Shown: positions 17,271 through 25,009 of the stretch, one piece after another
Numbering within the stretch: the first letter of the stretch is position 1
Layout of the letters: the number at the start of each line of letters is the position of its first letter
From: Planctomycetota bacterium
Lineage (GTDB): Bacteria; Planctomycetota; Planctomycetia; Pirellulales; Pirellulaceae
NCBI GenBank assembly: GCA_026692905.1
Contig: JAPLNL010000022.1
Coordinates: 1 to 64,000 of the forward strand
DNA: 64,000 nucleotides
Reading direction: 5' to 3'
The notes under the pieces: generated by a model
Database searches by the model: none
Seen by the model: the letters and a program-made list of their open reading frames with translations, nothing else
Told to the model about the DNA's origin: nothing
Made by a program: the position numbers and the translations under genes

Positions 17271-18578
17271 ATGACATGCATGCTTGCCCGATGCCTTTTC
17301 GTTGTAATCCTCTTTGCCTTTTCGTTCGTATCCTCGCCAATCGCTTCCGCGAGGCAACCTCAGCGAAACCAAAACCAAACGCCTCGCGCTTCGAGCGCCA
17401 ACAGCAAACAAGGCGTCAAGCTCGAATTGAAAATGCAATCGCGGGCGGAATGCCCCTCAAACTTGCTGCTGCTCTCGGATCTGGTTGACATCCAAGGTTC
17501 GGATACTTTGGTACAGCAAGTTATCGACCTACCTCTTGCACCAGCCCCCAGAGTTGGTGACGCTCAAACATGGACTCGCAACGACATCGAAAAATCGCTT
17601 TCGCTTCGCGGAGTTTCGTCAGAAGCCATTCATTGGCAAGGTTCCTTGGAATGCAGCGTCCGCCGAGTTGAGGGACAACGCCGCGAGACTCGCAAGCCTT
17701 CACCCAACGACACCACAACAACAAACGGTCAAAAGGCGGCTGTGAAAGAAGCTGCCTACCGGGAGCCACTTGCGAAAGACTCTTTTGGAGTCTCTAAGTC
17801 ACAGGCTCAACAGCCGAATAATCCGATCGACAAGTCTCAATTCACGGCCGCCTTCACAACCCCAGCGACTGTCTCTCAAGCCGAGAGCATTGCAGCGCAA
17901 GCCATTGAGGGATATCTCCAAACCAAGACCTCTTCCTCGGGCCGGTGGAACATCACTGTTCAGATGCCAACCGAACATGCCAAGCTTATCTCGCAACGAT
18001 TCAAAATTTTGGGCCTTGCTGGTGGCCAGCCCCCTTGGGAAGGGCAACAAGAGTTTCAGTTTCTCATCAAAGGGCCCAACGGAGAAGAAACCATTACGAT
18101 CCCAGCAACGGTGAAACTGCCGGACATGGTGGTCGCCGCCAAACGACCACTTTCCAAAGGTTATGTATTAAAAGAAGAAGACCTTGACTGGATTCCAATG
18201 CCGCGCGGTCTCAGCTACGGTCCCGAAACTTGTTTCACGAAACCCGAGTTGTTGGTAGGGCAACAACTACGTCGGTCGATGAGCACTCAGCAGGTGATTC
18301 GAATCAATGAAGTCGGCCCCCCAACCATTATCCAAGTCGGAGACTTGATCGGTATTTCGATTGTGTCTGGTGGTGTAACAGTCGAAACCAACGGCAGGGC
18401 CATTGAAGCTGGAGCGCTCGATGATTTGATTCAAATCGAAGTTCAACCGCATCGAAAAAGAGTGCTCGCTCGAATCACTGGCGATCGAACCGCGGAGGTC
18501 ATCTCCAATAGCGTCGTAAGCAATTCTCAACCAAGTCAAAAAAAGGTAGGGCAGTCGAGCACTGCGATTCGACGTTAA
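17271..18578 (+). CDS. flgA: Flagellar P-ring assembly chaperone FlgA
   Basis: FlgA is a periplasmic chaperone for P-ring assembly. I take the ATG at 17271, not the frame start at 17103, because it gives a normal signal peptide (MTCMLARCLFVVILFAFSF) and the upstream part is encoded by a repeat; the product is then 435 residues. The C-terminal SAF/ChapFlgA domain is visible as PDMVVAAKRPLSKGYVLKEE (about residue 290 onward), with the terminal strands VTVETNGRAIEAGALDDLIQ. The N-terminal half is longer than in enteric FlgA and contains a low-complexity Gln/Asn/Ser stretch near residue 160. Confidence 0.85.
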   Translation: MTCMLARCLFVVILFAFSFVSSPIASARQPQRNQNQTPRASSANSKQGVKLELKMQSRAECPSNLLLLSDLVDIQGSDTLVQQVIDLPLAPAPRVGDAQTWTRNDIEKSLSLRGVSSEAIHWQGSLECSVRRVEGQRRETRKPSPNDTTTTNGQKAAVKEAAYREPLAKDSFGVSKSQAQQPNNPIDKSQFTAAFTTPATVSQAESIAAQAIEGYLQTKTSSSGRWNITVQMPTEHAKLISQRFKILGLAGGQPPWEGQQEFQFLIKGPNGEETITIPATVKLPDMVVAAKRPLSKGYVLKEEDLDWIPMPRGLSYGPETCFTKPELLVGQQLRRSMSTQQVIRINEVGPPTIIQVGDLIGISIVSGGVTVETNGRAIEAGALDDLIQIEVQPHRKRVLARITGDRTAEVISNSVVSNSQPSQKKVGQSSTAIRR

Positions 18579-18600
18579 ATGCAACACTATTTAAGTGCTT

Positions 18601-18666
18601 GTTTAACAGTCAGCCGAAGGCGTACTTGCAAAGGCACCTAGTACGCCTACGGCTGACTGTTAAACG
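18601..18666. repeat. Family-A inverted repeat, copy 3
   Basis: Same arms as the other family-A hairpins, with one base changed in the left arm (GCCGAAGGCG). It lies between flgA and flgH and could attenuate transcription into flgH. Confidence 0.88.
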
Positions 18667-18735
18667 AGAGTTCAGCGAAGTTGATCTACAACGAATAATC
18701 CAATAAAACCAAAATCAATTCGACAGGTGGCAACT

Positions 18736-19623
18736 ATGGGCTTCGTCCAAAACATTCGATGTTCGGTTTTTTGCAATTCAATCCAAATGCTTTTAGGGGC
18801 TATTTGTTTTTTTGCCTTTGCGAACATCGGCACGGCACAGAACAGCAGTCTGTTTCATCGCCCCGTTTCGTATCTTTCTCAAGCAGTTGGGATGGGTTCA
18901 CAAGGTGAGGCTTTGCCAGCACCATCCAATACAAGTCCCGCTGGACTTCAAAATAACGCGGATGCCCTGCAGTCCACGCTAAATTTGAGCCCATTTGGCC
19001 AACCAATGGTTCCCGCGAATCCATTTCAAGGTGGGTATTTTCCTTCGCCCATGGAAAATGCTTCAAATCTTGGCCTCCAGACTTCATGGAGCTATGTCCC
19101 GCCGATTCCAGCCCGAGCATTGAAACTGCACGACATTGTGTCCATTCGAATCGAAGAAACCTCGACTGCACTGGCAACAGGCAACGCGACATCGCGAAAG
19201 ACGACGAGCTACGATGCAACCATCAAAGACTGGCTGCGGTTGGTTGGATTGGATACGCTCAAGCCCGCAGTACAGGCCGACGGTGACCCTCGACTTCAAA
19301 CCAATCAGAGCGAAGTGTATCGCGGAGATTCGACATTGCGGTCGAGCGAATCGCTAACCACCAACATCGCAGCCGAAATTGTTGATATTAGACCTAACGG
19401 CCTTATCGTTTTGGATGCGTCGAAGACTTTGGTCAACAACGACAACAGTTGGAGAATCTCATTGACGGGCACCTGTCGCAGTCAAGACATCGGACCGGAC
19501 AACGTACTCCTAAGCCGAAATTTACTCAATTCGCGAATCGAAAAACAAGACCTTGGGCACGTCCGCGACGGATACTCGCGCGGCTGGCTGACGAAACTCA
19601 TGGCCCGGATCAAACCGTTCTAA
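18736..19623 (+). CDS. flgH: Flagellar L-ring protein FlgH
   Basis: A 295-residue FlgH-family protein, the subunit of the outer-membrane L-ring. I choose the ATG at 18736 because AGGTGG at 18725-18730 is suitably spaced; the longer frame starts with GTG at 18727. Family markers are KLHDIVSIRIEETS (about residue 125) and the C-terminal block with NGLIVLDASKTL, RDIGPDN-like SQDIGPDNVLLS and SRGWLTKL. Residues 40-110 are a Pro/Asn-rich extension. Unlike enteric FlgH there is no lipobox: the signal seems to end at TAQN without Cys. flgI does not follow; the next gene is on the other strand. Confidence 0.87.
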   Translation: MGFVQNIRCSVFCNSIQMLLGAICFFAFANIGTAQNSSLFHRPVSYLSQAVGMGSQGEALPAPSNTSPAGLQNNADALQSTLNLSPFGQPMVPANPFQGGYFPSPMENASNLGLQTSWSYVPPIPARALKLHDIVSIRIEETSTALATGNATSRKTTSYDATIKDWLRLVGLDTLKPAVQADGDPRLQTNQSEVYRGDSTLRSSESLTTNIAAEIVDIRPNGLIVLDASKTLVNNDNSWRISLTGTCRSQDIGPDNVLLSRNLLNSRIEKQDLGHVRDGYSRGWLTKLMARIKPF

Positions 19624-19633
19624 TTTCGTTTAA

Positions 19634-19751
19634 GGCGAGCGGTGGGGGCCAAAATACCTAGCACGACGCGCGAGCTAGTGAATAGGGCAGTAAATTCACT
19701 AGCTTGCGCGCTTGCGCGTCGTGCTAGGTCGTTTTCATGCTGCCGCTCGCC
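19634..19751. repeat. Family-C nested inverted-repeat element, copy 1
   Basis: Outer ends GGCGAGCGG and CCGCTCGCC enclose an inner inverted repeat with arms CCTAGCACGACGCG and CGCGTCGTGCTAGG and the core CACTAGCTTGCGCG. Length is about 118 bp. Other copies lie at 23365-23498 (left part replaced), 40319-40516 and 46090-46242, and a partial relative is at 50568-50645. The size and structure resemble a miniature mobile or REP-type element; no transposase is nearby. Confidence 0.85.
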
Positions 19752-19757
19752 TGATAG

Positions 19758-19824
19758 CGTTTAACGGTCAGTCGAAGGCGTACCGCAGATCAAGTGACAG
19801 TATGCCTTCGGAGACTGTTAAACG
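19758..19824. repeat. Family-A inverted repeat, copy 4
   Basis: A more diverged family-A hairpin (CGTTTAACGGTCAGTCGAAG / CTTCGGAGACTGTTAAACG), placed seven bases after a family-C element. The pair fills the space between the convergent ends of flgH and the membrane-protein gene. Confidence 0.85.
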
Positions 19825-19851
19825 AGAGGCATTTGCATAGGTATCTGTCTG

Positions 19852-20724
19852 CTACTTTGGCGCGAGCACCACGATCTCAAATCGGTCGCGAATATCCGGC
19901 CACATTTCAATCTTGCCTAACACACGTATCTGCCAAGTGAACGAGTTGTTCGTCGACTTAAAGGAATGCATGGTTTCCAGCGGAAGAGCGACCAACTCAA
20001 AGCCTTTCGCAATCTGTTCTGGTGTTTTGCTGTCGACGATCTTTTGCAGAAAGAAAGGTCTTACTTCGGTCCTCGTGCTGGTGCCCTGACGGTACGAAAC
20101 TTTTTCGATTCCTTCGAGCACAATCTCAAGGTGCTGAATTTTTTTGGCGTCGCCGCGAAACATCCAACTCAGTTCAAACTCACTGCCCGGATAAAGATCG
20201 CGCTGGCTGCTTGCGAGAATCGGTCTCGGATTGAATATTTGCAAAGTTGAATAAAACGCAAATACCAACAGAGCCACCCCAATCAGCGAGAATACCGCAA
20301 CAAACAAAAACGGAATCCAGTTTTTGTTCTGGAGCAGTCCCGCCGAAATCAACGCCATGATTCCTGTCCAACAGATCCCCCCAATCCACAAACCCACAGC
20401 GACGGCGACTCGGGATTCTGTCGCCTCGATTATCAGCGGTTGATCGGGTTCGCCCGATTCGGTTGGACAAGTCCCGTTGGCCATCGCACGCTTAAAATTT
20501 TGCTCGGAGGCCGACGAACCGCCAAAGAGCTTCATGACGAAGCCGGCTAAGTGCCCCAACAGCATGATGGCCCCGATGCCGGCGGCAATGGCACAATAGT
20601 AAAGCGTGGCACCGGCCGCTCGATTGAGTTGCATGCCATAGAGACCGCCTACCAGGAGGCCAATGCCAATGAGAAGCCCCAAGAGCGTTGCACAACCAGA
20701 ACCATCTTGCTTATTTGTTGACAT
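19852..20724 (-). CDS. Membrane protein of unknown function
   Basis: I prefer the start at 20724 (MSTNK), which removes ten residues of the longest frame and gives a 290-residue product. Four hydrophobic segments are visible: two near residues 10-65 and two near 110-170, the second pair flanking a short loop. The soluble C-terminal part (after about 185) has a YRQGTSTRTEV segment and beta-strands that may form a DUF3592-like or immunoglobulin-like domain. No motif allows a function to be named. The gene is convergent with flgH. Confidence 0.68.
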   Translation of the reverse strand: MSTNKQDGSGCATLLGLLIGIGLLVGGLYGMQLNRAAGATLYYCAIAAGIGAIMLLGHLAGFVMKLFGGSSASEQNFKRAMANGTCPTESGEPDQPLIIEATESRVAVAVGLWIGGICWTGIMALISAGLLQNKNWIPFLFVAVFSLIGVALLVFAFYSTLQIFNPRPILASSQRDLYPGSEFELSWMFRGDAKKIQHLEIVLEGIEKVSYRQGTSTRTEVRPFFLQKIVDSKTPEQIAKGFELVALPLETMHSFKSTNNSFTWQIRVLGKIEMWPDIRDRFEIVVLAPK

Positions 20725-20836
20725 GTGCGATTTTCTCGTTCGTTGTTTGTGCAAGGATCGTGGTTTGCTGTAAACTTAGGTTCCACCAATGCCATGGTTT
20801 TCGCTCACCATCACTCCAATCCTACCTGAATTTCCA

Positions 20837-23353
20837 ATGCGAACATCCTCCCTCGCAATAATCCTGGTCCTCGCCTTTTCACAGCATCTACTGGCTGGAA
20901 AACCGGTAGGAATCCAAGTCTTTCCATCGAACATCGATTTGACTTACCAAAACAGTCGTCAACGCATCACCATTCAAACCGTTCTCAGCGACGGTTCGAT
21001 CGGACCAGCCATCGCCTCCAAGCCACAGGTTCAATTGCTCGACCCCTCGTTGGTCCAATGGGAGGCCAGCGAGACGGGTGTCCTTCAATTGACCGCAAAG
21101 CGATCCGGAACGACGACCCTCCAAATTGAGCATCAGTTGAGCGACGGCCAAACCCTAACAGCCTCTGCCACGATCGTTTGCCGGGACGCTGAGAAGCCAC
21201 GTGAAATAGAATTCACGAACCATATTGAATCGGTGCTAGCACGCAGCAGTTGCAACATGGGGGCTTGCCATGGGGCATTGGCCGGTAAAGGGGGATTTAA
21301 GCTTTCGTTGCGGGGCTACGACCCAGTAACCGACCATTTCAATATCACCAGACAAGACGGAGGCCGTCGTGTCGAACTTTCCTCTCCAGCGTTATCGCTG
21401 TTCATTGCCAAACCGAGTGGCTCGATCGAACACAAAGGTGGGCTGCGTCTGCCATCCGAATCGGACGATTACAAGATGCTTGAAAAGTGGATTGCAACAG
21501 GAGCTATTGGCCCCAAAGCGAACGATCCGGTGTTGGACCACCTCGAAATTTTGCCATCCGCGGTTCGACTTGAACGGGGTAACACACAATCCATTTCCGT
21601 GCGAGCTCATTACAGCAATGGCCGAATCGAAGACGTGACTCGCTGGGCCAAATTCAATTCAACCGACGAGGCGGTCGCGACCGTTGACGAACAGGGGCTT
21701 GCCAAAGTCATCGGACCTGGCGAAGGAGCCGTTAATGCCTGGTTCGCCAGCCGCATAGTCACTGCGAGACTCAGTGTGCCGTTTTCGAGCCAAGATGGCG
21801 GCTCCGATAGCGCAATCGTTCGAGCCAATTTTATCGATGAGCATGTCTCCAAACAGCTTGTGACTTTGGGACTGGACTTTTCAAGCCGCTCGACGGATAG
21901 CGAGTTCATTCGCCGATCTGCTTTGGACGTTACAGGAACATTGCCAACGGAAAAACAAGTCGAAGAATTCTTGCAGGACAACTCTCCTGACAAACGCGCC
22001 CGTTGGATCGATTCGCTCTTGGAGAGTCCAGAGTATGTCGACTACTGGACCTATCGGTGGTCGGACCTGCTAATGCTGAACAGCAATCTTCTTCGAGCTG
22101 ACGGGCTCAAATCATACTACCAGTGGATTCGAGGTCACGTCCAAAAGAATACGGCATGGGATCAATTTACTCGTGAAATTTTGACGGCTCGCGGGGAAGC
22201 GATCGAGAATGGAGCCACCAATTTTTATGCGATCAATCAAGACCCAGAGAGCATGACGGAGAATGCATGCCAAGCGTTCTTAGGGCTTTCGATCGGTTGC
22301 GCGAAGTGCCACAACCATCCACTCGAAAAATGGACCAACGACCAGTACTATGCCATGGCCAATTTGTTCGCTCGCGTTCGAGCAAAAGGCTGGGGCGGTG
22401 AAACTCGCGATGGCGATTCGGCTCGAACTTTGATGGTGTTGGATCGCGGGGATTTGATTCAACCTCTTCGTGGCAAGCCACAGCCACCAGCCCCCTTGGA
22501 TGCCAAACCATTGGCGATGGATTCGACCGAGGATCGTCGAGTCTATCTAGCCCAGTGGATGACTTCTTCGGACAATCCCTACTTCACTCGCGCAATCGTG
22601 AATCGCGTTTGGGCAGCTTACTTTGGCATCGGTATGGTTAACGCCGTAGATGATCTTCGGGCCAGCAACCCCGCTAGCAATCCTGCATTGATGAATGCCC
22701 TTTGTCAACATACGGTCGATCACAAATTCGATCTCAAGGAACTGATGCGTGTCATCTTGAACTCCGAAACATACCAGCGGAGCAGCAACACCACTGAGCT
22801 CAACAAAGAGGACAAAAAGTATTTTTCGCATTACTATCCACGCCGACTGATGGCCGAGGTGATTCACGATGCGATGGTCTCGGTTTCGACCGTGCCAACA
22901 ACCTTCAACAAAGTCTCCTTTCTGGGCGGAGACAAACGCGACACCAAGTTTTATGGAAAAGGAACGCGAGCGATCCAACTGTTCGACTCCAGTGTCGATA
23001 ACAATTTCTTAAAGACCTTCGGACGCAATCAACGTCGGATCACTTGCGAATGCGAGCGAAGCGATGAACCTAGCGTGACACAGGTTTTGAATTTAAACAA
23101 TGGCGATACGCTCAATGCCAAGCTTGCAGAAAAAGGGAGCGTTGTCGATCAGTTGCTGGAGTCGCACCAAGAAGACTATACCGCGATTGTACGGATTGCG
23201 TACTTGAGATGTTTGTCTCGTTACCCGAGTGAGCAAGAATCGGTCGCATTGGTCAAAGAGCTTACGGAGTCAACGGCGGACGAACGACGAACGGTCGTCG
23301 AAGATTTGCTCTGGAGTCTAATGACATCCAGAGAGTTTTTGTTCAATCACTAA
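20837..23353 (+). CDS. Secreted DUF1549/DUF1553 cytochrome-type protein
   Basis: This 838-residue exported protein belongs to the large planctomycete DUF1549/DUF1553 (PSCyt2/PSD1) group. The start at 20837 follows an N-terminal signal peptide pattern. In order it has an Ig/BIG2-like domain (about 25-120), a CNMGACH motif near 138, a second BIG2-like domain (about 235-315), DUF1549 with TLPTEKQVEEF, a canonical heme motif CAKCH near 480, and DUF1553 with the hallmark AIVNRVWAAYFG. A redox role at the cell surface in polysaccharide or xenobiotic breakdown is assumed for the family. The first motif has four residues between the cysteines. The usual partner DUF1501 gene is absent. Confidence 0.9.
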   Translation: MRTSSLAIILVLAFSQHLLAGKPVGIQVFPSNIDLTYQNSRQRITIQTVLSDGSIGPAIASKPQVQLLDPSLVQWEASETGVLQLTAKRSGTTTLQIEHQLSDGQTLTASATIVCRDAEKPREIEFTNHIESVLARSSCNMGACHGALAGKGGFKLSLRGYDPVTDHFNITRQDGGRRVELSSPALSLFIAKPSGSIEHKGGLRLPSESDDYKMLEKWIATGAIGPKANDPVLDHLEILPSAVRLERGNTQSISVRAHYSNGRIEDVTRWAKFNSTDEAVATVDEQGLAKVIGPGEGAVNAWFASRIVTARLSVPFSSQDGGSDSAIVRANFIDEHVSKQLVTLGLDFSSRSTDSEFIRRSALDVTGTLPTEKQVEEFLQDNSPDKRARWIDSLLESPEYVDYWTYRWSDLLMLNSNLLRADGLKSYYQWIRGHVQKNTAWDQFTREILTARGEAIENGATNFYAINQDPESMTENACQAFLGLSIGCAKCHNHPLEKWTNDQYYAMANLFARVRAKGWGGETRDGDSARTLMVLDRGDLIQPLRGKPQPPAPLDAKPLAMDSTEDRRVYLAQWMTSSDNPYFTRAIVNRVWAAYFGIGMVNAVDDLRASNPASNPALMNALCQHTVDHKFDLKELMRVILNSETYQRSSNTTELNKEDKKYFSHYYPRRLMAEVIHDAMVSVSTVPTTFNKVSFLGGDKRDTKFYGKGTRAIQLFDSSVDNNFLKTFGRNQRRITCECERSDEPSVTQVLNLNNGDTLNAKLAEKGSVVDQLLESHQEDYTAIVRIAYLRCLSRYPSEQESVALVKELTESTADERRTVVEDLLWSLMTSREFLFNH

Positions 23354-23364
23354 GAAAAGATTGA

Positions 23365-23498
23365 TAGCTGGATTCGTAAGAATTCAGCTGGTTCGGAATT
23401 CACGTTAGCACGACGTGCAAGCCCGCAAGCTAGTGAATCTACTATGCATTTCACTAGCTTGCGCGTCGTGCTACGGTATTTTCATGCTGCCGTTCGCC
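23365..23498. repeat. Family-C element, copy 2, with hybrid left end
   Basis: The left end is TAGCTGGATTCGTAAGAATT, which also begins the partial element at 50568. The inner inverted repeat TTAGCACGACGTGC / GCGCGTCGTGCTA and the right end CCGTTCGCC follow. The element ends directly against the stop codon of the DinB-like gene at 23499. Confidence 0.8.
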
Positions 23499-23990
23499 TT
23501 AGCTCACGCCGTGGGCCGCTTTGTACATGTTCCAAGTCAAATGAATCTGGCCCTGGTGATGCGCCTCGTGCCAAGCCAACAGGATGGATGATTCTGCGAT
23601 AGTGCGTTGGATGTTGTTCGGGAAGTCGGTGACTTTGGTGAGGTCAGCGGTCATCAGGAACGCTTTGAATGCTTCGTAGTTGAGCGCGAGCTTTTCACGA
23701 ATTGCCGCCAGCGTTGGCACGTTGTCATCCGAAGGGGTCGAGCCGCCTGCAAATGCATCGCATAGCGCTGGGTCGCTCGGTTCGCCACCGCGCATTCGAA
23801 CATTGACATATTTATCGTGAGTTGCTGCACAATGCATAGCCTGCCAGGCGATATGAGCACGGCCAATGCCAGGGCGCCAAGCGAGTACTTTCTGAATGTC
23901 GTGCCCCGAGTTCGCGATGCTATCGAGCGTACCCAGAAGTCGGTCCCGAGAAAAATCCAGGGTGGAAATAATGGTGTTGAGATCAGACAT
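23499..23990 (-). CDS. DinB-like four-helix protein (DUF1569)
   Basis: A 163-residue protein resembling the DinB/DUF1569 superfamily of small four-helix-bundle proteins, several of which bind a metal through three histidines. The likely ligands here are H51 (RAHIAWQ region), and H140 and H144 in AWHEAHHQGQIH. Some members are bacillithiol or mycothiol transferases; this one is not close enough to say. I take ATG at 23990 rather than the GTG two codons upstream. The gene is on its own on the minus strand and abuts a family-C repeat. Confidence 0.78.
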   Translation of the reverse strand: MSDLNTIISTLDFSRDRLLGTLDSIANSGHDIQKVLAWRPGIGRAHIAWQAMHCAATHDKYVNVRMRGGEPSDPALCDAFAGGSTPSDDNVPTLAAIREKLALNYEAFKAFLMTADLTKVTDFPNNIQRTIAESSILLAWHEAHHQGQIHLTWNMYKAAHGVS

Positions 23991-24029
23991 GGTCACTTGG
24001 GAGAAAGGGGATGGAGACTTTGTGCGTCT

Positions 24030-25007
24030 TTAAAGTTTGTACAAAACCGATGGGTGAGGAAACCCCAATCGTTTGTCAACAAAGTTGTACAGTGGCTCAC
24101 CTGCGAAGTAGCGACGAAGATTCTCGCAAATCAACTTGGTGGTGTCGTCGGTTCGACAAGCCGCTTGAGCACCTACGTGGGGTGTGATAATTACATTGGG
24201 GAATCCCCAGAGTGGACTGGACTCAGGTAGAGGTTCAACGTCGGTCACGTCTAACCCCGCACCCGCTAAGTGACCCGTCGCAAGTGCATTGCAAAGGTCC
24301 TGTTCGTTAACACACGATCCACGCGCTACGTTGATGAGGTACGAGCCTTTTGGCATCGTGGCCAACAGATTAGCATCGACAACTCCCCTAGTCATAGCGT
24401 TGAGCGGTAGCGTCAGTATCAGTACGTCAGACCATTCGGCGAGTCGCTCAAGCTCAGTATGTGGCCAGAGTTGATCGACGGTTGGCGGTTTGTGTTCTGG
24501 AAAATAGTCGGTGGCACGGATGGTAACTTGGAATGGTTTCAGGATATCGACCAAACGTCGACCGTTTCCGCCTAGCCCGACGATGCCGACCCGTTTGCCA
24601 TGCAAATCATCCGTTGGCCGGCGAATGAACTCTTTGTGCTGCCATTGGCGATAGAAAATTGGGATGCCGCGAAGGAGCCCCAGCAGCAATGCGAGCGTCT
24701 GCTCTGCGACTTGGTTGGCGAACAGGCCGGACGCGCTGCATACGACAATATCCGAATCGATCACCGACGGATGCAAACAGTGGTCTAGCCCGGCGGCGGA
24801 GGATTGAATGAAGCTCAAGCGACCGTCCACAACGACATCTTGCCAAGGGACGGGAACTTTAGCGTGCCCAACGAAAATGTCAGCATCAAAAATGCGTTCC
24901 GGAATCGTTTCCTGAGTCGCTTCGATCAAGATCGCGTGTGGAGCTGCATTTTGCATCCACTCGCGATGTCGATCTTGGATCGGAAAACAGTGAACAAGGT
25001 TCGTCAC
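24030..25007 (-). CDS. D-2-hydroxyacid dehydrogenase
   Basis: A 325-residue NAD-dependent dehydrogenase of the D-isomer 2-hydroxyacid family. The nucleotide-binding GLGGNGRRL (about residue 143), the INVARGSCVN segment with the catalytic Arg, the Glu of DVEPLPE, and the His of ITPHVGAQA are all present. The GTG start at 25007 is two bases after the stop of the permease gene; the longer frame reads back into that gene with junk. Substrate is not clear from sequence: hydroxypyruvate, glyoxylate or phosphoglycerate-type compounds are possible. Translational coupling to the ABC permease is likely, although a functional link is not obvious. Confidence 0.85.
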   Translation of the reverse strand: MTNLVHCFPIQDRHREWMQNAAPHAILIEATQETIPERIFDADIFVGHAKVPVPWQDVVVDGRLSFIQSSAAGLDHCLHPSVIDSDIVVCSASGLFANQVAEQTLALLLGLLRGIPIFYRQWQHKEFIRRPTDDLHGKRVGIVGLGGNGRRLVDILKPFQVTIRATDYFPEHKPPTVDQLWPHTELERLAEWSDVLILTLPLNAMTRGVVDANLLATMPKGSYLINVARGSCVNEQDLCNALATGHLAGAGLDVTDVEPLPESSPLWGFPNVIITPHVGAQAACRTDDTTKLICENLRRYFAGEPLYNFVDKRLGFPHPSVLYKL

Positions 25008-25009
25008 GT

